A stretch of DNA of 14,330 bases, from NCBI GenBank assembly GCA_002363695.1, contig DEWO01000004.1, positions 1-14,330 of the forward strand, read 5' to 3'. This document shows positions 6,367 to 13,480 of this stretch, in pieces. The notes under the pieces were generated by a model. It made no database searches and was not told where the DNA came from. It saw only the letters and a program-made list of their open reading frames with translations. Each line of letters starts with the position of its first letter. Within the stretch, counting starts at the first letter, position 1. The position numbers and the translations under genes were made by a program. The DNA is from Prevotella sp. UBA3208 (lineage in GTDB: Bacteria > Bacteroidota > Bacteroidia > Bacteroidales > Bacteroidaceae).

Positions 6367-7344
6367 ATGAGTAAGATTAAGACTATCGGTATTCTGACGT
6401 CGGGGGGCGATGCTCCGGGTATGAACGCTGCCATTCGCGCCGTGACACGCGCAGGCATCTACAACCAGTTTCAAATCAAGGGTATCTATCGTGGCTACGA
6501 CGGACTCATCAAGGGCGAGGTGAAGCCCTTCACGACCGAGAATGTCAGTGGCATCATTGGCCGGGGCGGTACCATTCTGAAGACAGCCCGCTCGAAGGAG
6601 TTTATGACCCTTGAGGGTATGCAGAAGGCTTACGAGACCTGCCAGAAGGAGGAGATAGACGCTCTGGTGGTTATCGGCGGCAATGGCTCGCTGACGGGAG
6701 CCCGCAACTTCGGCATGGAGTTCAACTTCCCCGTCATCGGACTGCCCGGCACCATTGACAACGACCTCTACGGTACCGACTCGACCATCGGTTACGACAC
6801 CACGATGAACACCATCATGGAGTGTGTAGACCGCATCCGCGATACCGCCAATTCGCACGAGCGCATCTTCTTCGTCGAGGTGATGGGCCGCGATGCAGGC
6901 TTCCTGGCGCAGAACTCGGCCATCGCCTGTGGTGCCGAGGCTGCCATCATTCCCGAGGAGATGATGGAGGAAGACCAGTTGGCCGTCTTCATGGGCCGTG
7001 GCATCCGTAAGTCGAAGAAGTCGTGTATCGTCATCGTGTCAGAGAGTCCCAAGTGCGGTGCTCTCTACTATGCCGACCGTGTGCGCAAGGAGTTTCCCGA
7101 GTTTGACGTGCGCGTCTCCATATTGGGTCATCTGCAGCGAGGCGGCTCACCGTCGGCTCACGACCGCATTCTGGCCAGCCGCACGGGTGTGGGAGCCATC
7201 GAGGCCATTCTGCAGGGACAGCGCAACGTCATGGTGGGTGTGCGCAACAACGAGGTGGTCTATGTGCCTTTCTCCGAGTGCATCCGTACCGACAAGCCCT
7301 TTAACAAAAAACTTATCCGCGTGCTGGACGAACTGAGTATTTAG
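6367..7344 (+). CDS. pfkA: 6-phosphofructokinase
   Basis: 325 residues, the usual length for bacterial PfkA. It phosphorylates fructose 6-phosphate to fructose 1,6-bisphosphate, the committing step of glycolysis. Visible motifs are [14 protein letters not shown] at 11-24, the ATP-contact arginine in TARS (about 75), PGTIDND (127-133) with the catalytic Asp pair, [20 protein letters not shown], and ILGHLQRGG with the substrate His and Arg. The nucleotide loop reads [10 protein letters not shown]. The Gly after Asn106 marks ATP use rather than pyrophosphate, but the usual Asp (Asp103 in E. coli, a magnesium ligand) is Asn here. The start ATG fits the promoter at 6293-6324. There is no terminator before the glucan phosphorylase gene 52 bp downstream, so the two are probably cotranscribed. 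The gene ends in TAG, showing UAG works as a stop in this genome. Confidence 0.95.
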   Translation: MSKIKTIGILTSGGDAPGMNAAIRAVTRAGIYNQFQIKGIYRGYDGLIKGEVKPFTTENVSGIIGRGGTILKTARSKEFMTLEGMQKAYETCQKEEIDALVVIGGNGSLTGARNFGMEFNFPVIGLPGTIDNDLYGTDSTIGYDTTMNTIMECVDRIRDTANSHERIFFVEVMGRDAGFLAQNSAIACGAEAAIIPEEMMEEDQLAVFMGRGIRKSKKSCIVIVSESPKCGALYYADRVRKEFPEFDVRVSILGHLQRGGSPSAHDRILASRTGVGAIEAILQGQRNVMVGVRNNEVVYVPFSECIRTDKPFNKKLIRVLDELSI

Positions 7345-7379
7345 CCCAATAGAGAGAACTGCCATACAAAGTATTAATC

Positions 7380-7393
7380 ACTAAAAACTAAAA
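7380..7393. repeat. Two-unit 7-bp direct repeat before glgP
   Basis: ACTAAAA occurs twice in tandem, ending 3 bp before the glgP ATG. It makes an A-rich, unstructured leader, which favours initiation in Bacteroidetes where Shine-Dalgarno sites are rare. Two units alone are weak evidence for a repeat element. Confidence 0.5.
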
Positions 7394-7396
7394 GCG

Positions 7397-9976
7397 ATGA
7401 AAATCAAAGCCGATTGTGTCAATGTTCCGCAGTGGAGAACGTTGACTGTCAAGGCAACACTGCCTGACGAGCTGAAGTGTCTGGGCGAGATTGCTCATAA
7501 CATGTGGTGGGTGTGGAACCACGAGGCCCGCGACCTGTTCCGCGAGCTGGACGTGGACATCTATCATGATGTGCGGCATAACCCTGTGATGCTGTTGCAG
7601 CGTCTGACCCATGCCCGTAAGGAGGAAATCCTGAAGGACAAGGCACTGATGAAGCGTGTCAAGGATGTGTATGCCAAGTTCCGCAAGTATATGGACGTGA
7701 AACCAGACACGAAGCGTCCCTCGGTGGCCTACTTCTGCATGGAGTACGGCATCCACTCGGCCCTGAAGATTTACTCGGGCGGTCTGGGGATGCTGGCCGG
7801 TGACTATGTGAAGGAGGCCAGCGACTCCAACGTCGATATGTGCGCCGTGGGTTTCCTCTATCGTTTCGGCTACTTCACCCAGAGCCTGACAGTGGACGGC
7901 CAGCAGGTGGCTAACTACGAGTCGCAGGACTTTAACTCACTGCCCATTGAGCGCCAGTTGGACAAGGACGGCAACCCGATGTTCATTGAGGTTCCCTTCA
8001 TGAACTATCATGTCTATGCATCTGTATGGCGTGTCAATGTGGGTCGTGTGAAGCTCTATCTGCTGGATACTGACAACGAGAAGAACTCAGACTTCGACAA
8101 ACCCGTCACGCATACCCTGTACGGCGGCGACTGGGAGAACCGTCTGAAGCAGGAGATCCTGCTCGGCATCGGTGGTATCCTGCTGCTGAAGAAGCTGGGC
8201 ATCAAGAAGGACATCTACCACTGCAACGAGGGTCATGCTGCACTCTGCAACCTGCAGCGCCTGTGTGACTATATCGAGGAGGACCATCTGACGTTCAACC
8301 AGGCTATGGAACTGGTGCGTGCTTCGTCGCTCTATACCGTCCACACGCCCGTTCCCGCCGGCCACGACTACTTCGACGAGGGCCTGTTCGGCAAGTACAT
8401 GGGTGGCTATCCTCAGAGACTTGGCATCTCTTGGGACGAGTTCATCGGCATGGGCCGTACTAATCCTGACGACCACTCGGAACGGTTCTGTATGTCAACC
8501 TTTGCCTGCAACACCTGTCAGGAAGTCAACGGCGTGTCGATGCTGCACGGATGGGTGTCGCAGAAGATGTTTGCGCCCATCTGGAACGGCTACTATCCCG
8601 AGGAGATCCACGTGGGCTACGTCACCAACGGCGTTCACTTCCCCACTTGGGTGGCTACGGGCTGGCTGACGAATATCTATGAGAAATACCTCGACAAGGA
8701 TTTGCTGGCTGACCAGTCGAATGAGGAGCGATGGAAGGGTATCTACGACTGTCCTGATGAAGAACTGTGGAAGTCTCGCCTGGTGATGAAGAAGAACTTG
8801 TTCTACTATATTGAGAAACAGTTCCGTTCCACATGGCTCAAAAGCCAGAACGACCCCTCGCGTATTACGAAACTGGCCGAACACCTCAACCCCAATGCGC
8901 TGGTCATCGGCTTCTGTCGCCGCTTCGCTACCTACAAGCGTGCACACCTGCTGTTTACCGACCTTGACCGTCTGAGCCGTATTGTCAATAATCCAGAGCG
9001 TCCTGTAGTATTCCTCTTCGCAGGAAAGGCTCACCCCGCAGACGGTGCCGGACAGGGACTCATCAAGAAGATTTTCGAAATTTCGCAGCGAGACGAATTC
9101 CAGGGAAAGGTGGTCTTCGTCGAGGACTACGACTTCCTGCTGGCTCGTCGCCTTGTCTCTGGTGTCGACATCTGGATGAACACCCCGACACGTCCGCTGG
9201 AGGCCAGTGGTACGTCAGGCGAGAAGGCCGAGATGAACGGTGTGGTCAACCTCAGCGTGAAGGACGGCTGGTGGCTGGAAGGCTATCGCGAGGGTGCCGG
9301 ATGGGCACTGACCGAGAAGCGCACCTACCAGAATCAGGATTATCAGGACCGTCTGGATGCAGCTACCATCTACTCGCTGCTTGAGAACGAGATTGTGCCC
9401 CTGTACTACAACAAGGACAAGAAGGGCATCTCCAAAGGTTGGTGTAAGGTCATTAAGAACTCTATCGCCCAGATTGCCCCGCACTACACGATGAAGCGCC
9501 AGCTGGACGACTACTATAGCAAGTTCTACGAGAAGGAGGCCAAGCGTTTCAAGGAAATCTCGAAGAACGACAACCGTCTGGCCAAGGAGATAGCCCTGTG
9601 GAAGGAGGCTGTGGCCGAGCGCTGGGATAGCATCAGTGTGGTTAACTGTGAGTGGGACTTCCCCATAACGGGTGGTGTGGCCAATGAGGAGTACCATCTG
9701 AAATATGTCATCAACGAGCAGGGACTGGACGATGCTGTCGGGTTGGAGAAAGTCAACATCTATATAGACAAGAACGGTGAAGAGCGTGTCTATAATGTAG
9801 AACCGCTGGAGGTGACTGGCAAGGAAGGTAATAACTACACCTTCGAGGCAACGCTGTATCCCCAGCGCTTCGGCGTGTACAAGTCGGCTGTCCGTATGTA
9901 TCCGAAAAACAAGCACCTGCCTCACCGTCAGGACTTCTGCTACGTGAAGTGGCTGGAACTGCCTGACTTGAGATAG
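7397..9976 (+). CDS. glgP: Alpha-glucan phosphorylase (short GlgP-like type with DUF3417)
   Basis: 859 residues, normal for this family, which differs from the E. coli GlgP/MalP type. It releases glucose 1-phosphate from glycogen or maltodextrins using phosphate and pyridoxal phosphate. Residues about 13-120 form the DUF3417 domain ([16 protein letters not shown]). The phosphorylase core follows: [20 protein letters not shown] near 115-134, [19 protein letters not shown] (phosphate-site Arg and Lys) and [19 protein letters not shown]. Lys610 in that last motif is the expected pyridoxal phosphate lysine. The last 120 residues form a beta-rich domain seen in Bacteroidetes homologues. ATG at 7397 is the natural start, followed at once by a Bacteroidetes-like N-terminus. 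It lies 52 bp after pfkA without a terminator. The pair would feed stored glucan into glycolysis. The end is convergent with the DUF4130 gene, 9 bp away. Codon use resembles highly expressed neighbours (many CTG and GGC). Confidence 0.93.
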   Translation: MKIKADCVNVPQWRTLTVKATLPDELKCLGEIAHNMWWVWNHEARDLFRELDVDIYHDVRHNPVMLLQRLTHARKEEILKDKALMKRVKDVYAKFRKYMDVKPDTKRPSVAYFCMEYGIHSALKIYSGGLGMLAGDYVKEASDSNVDMCAVGFLYRFGYFTQSLTVDGQQVANYESQDFNSLPIERQLDKDGNPMFIEVPFMNYHVYASVWRVNVGRVKLYLLDTDNEKNSDFDKPVTHTLYGGDWENRLKQEILLGIGGILLLKKLGIKKDIYHCNEGHAALCNLQRLCDYIEEDHLTFNQAMELVRASSLYTVHTPVPAGHDYFDEGLFGKYMGGYPQRLGISWDEFIGMGRTNPDDHSERFCMSTFACNTCQEVNGVSMLHGWVSQKMFAPIWNGYYPEEIHVGYVTNGVHFPTWVATGWLTNIYEKYLDKDLLADQSNEERWKGIYDCPDEELWKSRLVMKKNLFYYIEKQFRSTWLKSQNDPSRITKLAEHLNPNALVIGFCRRFATYKRAHLLFTDLDRLSRIVNNPERPVVFLFAGKAHPADGAGQGLIKKIFEISQRDEFQGKVVFVEDYDFLLARRLVSGVDIWMNTPTRPLEASGTSGEKAEMNGVVNLSVKDGWWLEGYREGAGWALTEKRTYQNQDYQDRLDAATIYSLLENEIVPLYYNKDKKGISKGWCKVIKNSIAQIAPHYTMKRQLDDYYSKFYEKEAKRFKEISKNDNRLAKEIALWKEAVAERWDSISVVNCEWDFPITGGVANEEYHLKYVINEQGLDDAVGLEKVNIYIDKNGEERVYNVEPLEVTGKEGNNYTFEATLYPQRFGVYKSAVRMYPKNKHLPHRQDFCYVKWLELPDLR

Positions 9977-9985
9977 AAAAAGCGG

Positions 9986-10771
9986 TCAGTTCTTCTCGGT
10001 CATGTACTTCCAGTATCGGCGAGGCATGTCGTTGAGTTGCTTGCGAGGATTCATGCGCTCGCGGATGCAGATGGCCTTGAAGTAAGTGCGCCACAGGTCT
10101 TGGAATAGCTGGTCGTTGTCACTCAGCACATCGGCATTCAACTTGCCGTTATCCAGCGAGAAGGGTATTTGTGACTCGTCTTCAAAGGTGATACGGGTGA
10201 GGACGTTTCCATCATAGTAGTAGCCATAGTGTCGCCCCGCATCATAGATCAGCCAGGGTTGGTCGTTAAAACGGTCCTGGAAGTGGTCTGTGATGAGGGG
10301 CAATACATTGTTGTCGGGTGACACGACGCCCAGATACGTCCCGTCCTTGGCTTTCTGGAAGCGGATGAATTGCTTCATGCGCAATTGCTCGTGGGCCACA
10401 CGTCGTGCTGTGTTGGTGACATAAAGCACGTCGGGGTCGGAAAAATTGCGTTCAATGCTGGATTGTTTGCTGCCAGTCTGCTGGAATACCTTATATATAT
10501 AATGGAATAGGGGGGTGCTCAGCTCTTTCTCCTCAGACAGCCAGCTGACGCTGATGAGCCGCATAGCTTCGCGCGACATACGCTTCTCCATGCCTGTCCA
10601 CACCCTGGCGGCTTTCTCTTCAGTGGTGACGACCTGCCACACCTCGTCACAGAAGAGAGGCAGCTGTTCCCCGTTGCCTATCAGTATGTCCGGCTGCTGA
10701 TGGCGGAAGTAGGCATCAAAGACGGCACTTAGTACACCGTCTAACGTACGGTCAAAGGTATAGACGAGCAT
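9986..10771 (-). CDS. DUF4130 / TIGR03915-type probable DNA metabolism protein
   Basis: 261 residues starting MLVYTFDRTLDGVLSAVFDAY, which matches the DUF4130 / TIGR03915 family. Members occur either alone, as here, or fused to a uracil-DNA glycosylase-like domain, and travel with a radical SAM partner. That partner is directly upstream, 4 bp away. Characteristic features are the FDRTLDG opening, conserved Arg/His-rich VTNTARRVAHEQLRMKQFIRF near 125-145, HFQDRFNDQPWLIYDAGRHYG near 172-192, and the C-terminal RMNPRKQLNDMPRRYWKYM. There is no signal peptide or membrane segment, so it should be cytoplasmic. The function is predicted from genomic association only (DNA repair or modification). No catalytic residues are known to me. 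No fused uracil glycosylase domain is present, so if one is required it must be encoded elsewhere. Confidence 0.85.
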   Translation of the reverse strand: MLVYTFDRTLDGVLSAVFDAYFRHQQPDILIGNGEQLPLFCDEVWQVVTTEEKAARVWTGMEKRMSREAMRLISVSWLSEEKELSTPLFHYIYKVFQQTGSKQSSIERNFSDPDVLYVTNTARRVAHEQLRMKQFIRFQKAKDGTYLGVVSPDNNVLPLITDHFQDRFNDQPWLIYDAGRHYGYYYDGNVLTRITFEDESQIPFSLDNGKLNADVLSDNDQLFQDLWRTYFKAICIRERMNPRKQLNDMPRRYWKYMTEKN

Positions 10772-10775
10772 TTTC

Positions 10776-12053
10776 TTATTCGGAATCTTTGAAGTCTAAG
10801 GTCAGTTGCTGCTCTTGGGCGGCACGCCGTTGTTGTGACTTGCTGACGAGCAGTGGACGCAGCCGCTCGGGATGCAGCTCGTTGATGCCCACGATGGGTT
10901 GTGAGAAGGCGGAGGTCAGCTCGCCACAGGTAATGAAGTACTTGGCCTTTTTCATCACTACACCCATCTTCTTCAGGTGGTAGGAGGTGATGCGGTTGAA
11001 GCGGCGTGAGTTGACGATAAGCCAGGCAGACTTGGTGCCGATGCCCGGTACACGGAGGATGCGCTCGTAGTCATCGCGGTTGATGTCAACGGGGAAGTAT
11101 TCCGGATGCCGCAGGGCCCAGCCCAACTTGGGGTCGATGTCGAGATCCAGATGGCTGTGGGCATCATCTACAATCTCGTCCACATTGAAATGGTAGAAGC
11201 GCAGGAGCCAGTCGGCCTGATAGAGCCGGTTCTCGCGCACCAGCGGGGGCTGCTTCAAAATGGGTAGGCGCTTGTCGTAGGTGTTGACGCTGATGTAGCC
11301 CGAGTAGTAGACACGGCGCATAGACGGCTGCTGGTAGAGCGAGGATGACATCTGGAGAATGTCTTGGTCGGTCTCGCCCGTAGCACCGACAATCATCTGT
11401 GTAGACTGTCCGGCAGGCACAAAGCGGGGGGCGTGACGAAACTTCTTGCGCTCCTCTTTGTTCTCCAGTACTCCCGTTTGGATGAGCCGCATGGGTTGGA
11501 ATACGCTTTGGTGGTCTTTTTCAGGAGCCAGTGCCTTCAGGGACTCTTCTTTGGGAATCTCTATGTTGACACTCATGCGGTCAGCCCAGCGTCCGGCTTC
11601 GTTGAGCAACTCCTGAGAGGCTCCGGGGATGGCTTTCAGGTGGATGTAGCCATTGAAGCGGTGGACGGTGCGCAGGTCGCGAACGATGGCAGTCAGGCGC
11701 TCCATCGTGTAGTCGGGATTGCGCACGACACCACTCGACAGGAACAGCCCCTCGATGTAGTTGCGCCGATAGAACTCCATCGTGATTTCCTCCAGTTCGC
11801 TGACGGAAAGTGTGGCACGCTGAATGTCGTTGGAGCGCCGGTTGATGCAGTAGGCGCAGTCGTACATACAGTGGTTGGTGAGCATGATTTTCAGCAGTGA
11901 GATGCAGCGCCCGTCGTCGGCAAACGAGTGACAGATGCCTACGCCGCCAACGGTGTTGCCCACCATGCCCTGCTTGCCGCTGCGCACGGTGCCGCTGGAC
12001 GAGCACGAGACATCGTACTTCGCCGACTCTGTCAGCACACGCAGCTTCTCCAT
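10776..12053 (-). CDS. Putative DNA modification/repair radical SAM protein (TIGR03916 type)
   Basis: 425 residues from the ATG at 12053. The cluster motif HCMYDCAYC (Cys62, Cys66, Cys69; C-x3-C-x2-C) binds the 4Fe-4S cluster that cleaves S-adenosylmethionine. The N-terminal AKYDVSCSSSG and GICHSF with the SAM-domain strand EGLFLSSGV fit the family paired with DUF4130 proteins. Near 333-350, LRVPGIGTKSAWLIVNSR is a helix-hairpin-helix motif, expected to contact DNA without sequence specificity. The end, QLTLDF at 416-421, resembles the beta sliding clamp-binding hexapeptide. An upstream frame reaches 12113 but crosses the TACCTTTG promoter. An ATG at 12071 (adding six residues) would be almost leaderless, so 12053 is preferred with moderate confidence. 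First gene of a two-gene unit with the DUF4130 gene. Its reaction is unknown. Confidence 0.87.
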   Translation of the reverse strand: MEKLRVLTESAKYDVSCSSSGTVRSGKQGMVGNTVGGVGICHSFADDGRCISLLKIMLTNHCMYDCAYCINRRSNDIQRATLSVSELEEITMEFYRRNYIEGLFLSSGVVRNPDYTMERLTAIVRDLRTVHRFNGYIHLKAIPGASQELLNEAGRWADRMSVNIEIPKEESLKALAPEKDHQSVFQPMRLIQTGVLENKEERKKFRHAPRFVPAGQSTQMIVGATGETDQDILQMSSSLYQQPSMRRVYYSGYISVNTYDKRLPILKQPPLVRENRLYQADWLLRFYHFNVDEIVDDAHSHLDLDIDPKLGWALRHPEYFPVDINRDDYERILRVPGIGTKSAWLIVNSRRFNRITSYHLKKMGVVMKKAKYFITCGELTSAFSQPIVGINELHPERLRPLLVSKSQQRRAAQEQQLTLDFKDSE

Positions 12054-12076
12054 TGTCTTTTCCGTCAACATAGGTG

Positions 12077-12084
12077 CAAAGGTA
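12077..12084 (-). promoter_or_regulatory. Bacteroidetes -7 promoter box for the radical SAM operon
   Basis: TACCTTTG followed by GC on the minus strand, 23 bp upstream of the chosen ATG at 12053. It is identical to the tRNA-Phe -7 box at 12312-12319. The -33 region has only a weak CTTTTA-like match. Confidence 0.65.
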
Positions 12085-12133
12085 CAACAAAGGTGTACTA
12101 AAAGTCGGGTCACCCCGAATGTTTTAACTTTAT

Positions 12134-12178
12134 TTAAAAAGAAAAACCCCTGCTAGAGAAATCTCTGAGACAGGGGTT
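12134..12178 (-). terminator. Intrinsic terminator of tRNA-Phe
   Basis: On the minus strand AACCCCTG pairs perfectly with CAGGGGTT (plus 12145-12152 with 12171-12178), around a loop that itself folds as AGAGA-TT-TCTCT. The stem is followed by TTTTTCTTTTT. It lies 20 bp beyond the tRNA 3' end and separates the tRNA from the radical SAM promoter. Confidence 0.88.
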
Positions 12179-12197
12179 CATAATGAAAGGAGGAAAG

Positions 12198-12270
12198 TGG
12201 TACCTCCAGGAATCGAACCGGGGACACACGGATTTTCAGTCCGATGCTCTACCAACTGAGCTAAGGCACC
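12198..12270 (-). tRNA. tRNA-Phe (anticodon GAA)
   Basis: 73 nt folding as a cloverleaf: acceptor GGTGCCT with AGGTACC (one G-U pair), D stem GCTC/GAGC with loop AGTTGGTA, anticodon stem TCGGA/TCCGT with loop CTGAAAA (anticodon GAA at 12237-12235), five-base variable loop GTGTC, T stem CCCGG/CCTGG with loop TTCGATT, discriminator A. The 3' CCA is not encoded and must be added by nucleotidyltransferase. A U-U opposition at the top of the anticodon stem (27-43) and a C-U opposition inside the T stem (51-63) are unusual, but all invariant positions are present. It has its own promoter and terminator, with a leader of about 35 nt. Confidence 0.96.
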
Positions 12271-12311
12271 ATCATTAAGTTTCACTAAGGCAATCCTCTT
12301 GATTGCGGGTG

Positions 12312-12343
12312 CAAAGGTACGAAGAAAAAATGAATCGGCCAAA
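12312..12343 (-). promoter_or_regulatory. Full -33/-7 Bacteroidetes promoter for tRNA-Phe
   Basis: On the minus strand TTTG (12343-12340), a 20-bp spacer, then TACCTTTG (12319-12312). The spacing equals that of the pfkA promoter. The -33 box lies inside the inverted repeat that terminates thiL. Confidence 0.83.
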
Positions 12344-12356
12344 CTTTTGGCCGATT
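12324..12356 (-). terminator. Intrinsic terminator of the PNP-thiL operon
   Basis: A perfect 11-bp inverted repeat on the minus strand, AATCGGCCAAA and TTTGGCCGATT with AG between (12356-12333), is followed by CATTTTTT. It starts 14 bp after the thiL stop. The second arm contains the -33 TTTG of the tRNA-Phe promoter. Confidence 0.87.
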
Positions 12357-12370
12357 ATTTTGCAAAAAAG

Positions 12371-13480
12371 TTATTTAAGGTGTACCCAGCCTTGCGCTTT
12401 GAGCTCAAATTCCTGGTCGTCGCGCGTCACCAGCACCTGTCCCAGACTCTCTTTCGTAATGTGTCCAATCAGCTTGACGTCCTCCATCTCCTGTATCTTC
12501 TCGTGGTCGCCAATGGGCACGGTGAACAGCAGTTCGTAGTCCTCGCCGCCATTAAGGGCACATGTTGTGACGTTCATGTTCAGCTCCTCAGCCATCACGG
12601 CAGTCTGGTAGTCGATGGGAATCTGCTTCTCGAAGATGCGGCAGCCGACATGACTCTGCTTGCAGATGTGCATCAGTTCACTGGACAGACCGTCGGAGAT
12701 GTCCATCATTGCCGTAGGGCGGATGCCGGCTTCGCGCAGTTTCTGAATGATGTCGCCTCGGGCTTCGGTCTTCAGCTGGCGTTGCAACAGATACTCCTTG
12801 CCGGCGAAGTCGGGCTGGAAATCCTGTAACTTTGAACTTTGCTCTTTGAACTTAGCACTTTTCGATTCGTACGTGCCGTCTTCCTTGGCGGCGGCTATCT
12901 GCTTGTTCAGGTCGTCCAACTGTCCGTAATAAACGGCTTTCTCGCGTTCCAGCAGTTGAAGTCCCATGTAGGCGGCTCCCAGGTCACCGCTGACACAGAT
13001 GAGGTCTGTCTCCTTGGCCCCATTGCGGTAGACGATGTCTTCCTTGCGGGCTTCCCCGATGCAAGTGATGCTGATAGCCAGCCCTGTGTAGCTGCTGGTG
13101 GTGTCGCCACCCACGATGTCTACGCCCCACTTGTCGCAGGCCAGACGCAGTCCTGAGTAGAACAGCTCCACATCCTCTACTGTGAAACGCTTGCTGAGTG
13201 CCATTGAAACCGTCAGCTGGCGGGGAGTGCCGTTCATGGCAAAGATGTCACTGATGTTGACCATGGCCGACTTGTAGCCTAAGTGCTGCAAGTCGATGTA
13301 GGTCAGGTCGAAGTGGACGCCCTCCATTAACATGTCGGTAGTGACGAGCACTTCGCTGTCGGGATAGTGAAGTACGGCGCAGTCGTCGCCTACGCCGTAC
13401 TTGGTAGATGTGTTTTGGGGCTTGATGTCCTTAGTCAGACGGTCTATCAAGCCGAATTCTCCTATTTTTTGGATTTCCAT
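12371..13480 (-). CDS. thiL: Thiamine-monophosphate kinase
   Basis: 369 residues. It phosphorylates thiamine monophosphate with ATP to make the cofactor thiamine diphosphate. Family marks in order are IGEFGLIDRL at 6-15, GVGDDCAVL at 29-37, TTDMLMEGVHFD with metal-binding Asp49, NISDIFAMNGTP at 75-86, VGGDTTSS at 123-130, MDISDGLSSEL at 259-269 and LNGGEDYELLFTV near 313. It is about 30-40 residues longer than typical ThiL. The excess lies between LLEREK (176-181) and QPDFAGKEY (222-230), a charged Lys/Gln/Ser-rich linker, likely helical, partly encoded by a 7-bp repeat array. The ATG at 13480 gives the normal N-terminus and overlaps the end of the PNP gene by 19 bp, so the two are translated as one unit. 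No TPP riboswitch lies in this window. If one exists it must be upstream of the PNP gene. Confidence 0.94.
   Translation of the reverse strand: MEIQKIGEFGLIDRLTKDIKPQNTSTKYGVGDDCAVLHYPDSEVLVTTDMLMEGVHFDLTYIDLQHLGYKSAMVNISDIFAMNGTPRQLTVSMALSKRFTVEDVELFYSGLRLACDKWGVDIVGGDTTSSYTGLAISITCIGEARKEDIVYRNGAKETDLICVSGDLGAAYMGLQLLEREKAVYYGQLDDLNKQIAAAKEDGTYESKSAKFKEQSSKLQDFQPDFAGKEYLLQRQLKTEARGDIIQKLREAGIRPTAMMDISDGLSSELMHICKQSHVGCRIFEKQIPIDYQTAVMAEELNMNVTTCALNGGEDYELLFTVPIGDHEKIQEMEDVKLIGHITKESLGQVLVTRDDQEFELKAQGWVHLK
12830..12864. repeat. Five-unit degenerate 7-bp array within thiL
   Basis: Plus-strand units CTTTGAA, CTTTGCT, CTTTGAA, CTTAGCA and CTTTTCG follow each other every 7 bp. They encode Ser/Lys/Gln-rich linker residues of ThiL (about 206-217). 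Because 7 is not a multiple of 3, loss or gain of one unit would break the frame. Confidence 0.75.

Noticed and set aside
5866..6858. A 330-codon minus-strand frame covering the coaW start, the spacer and the first half of pfkA
   Set aside because: It crosses the pfkA promoter and is antisense to conserved PfkA motifs. The composition is shadow-like and no start signal is seen.
9215..9925. A 236-codon minus-strand frame opposite the end of glgP
   Set aside because: It is hydrophobic and Leu/Val-rich, as expected for the complement of CTG- and GAC-rich coding DNA, with no promoter.
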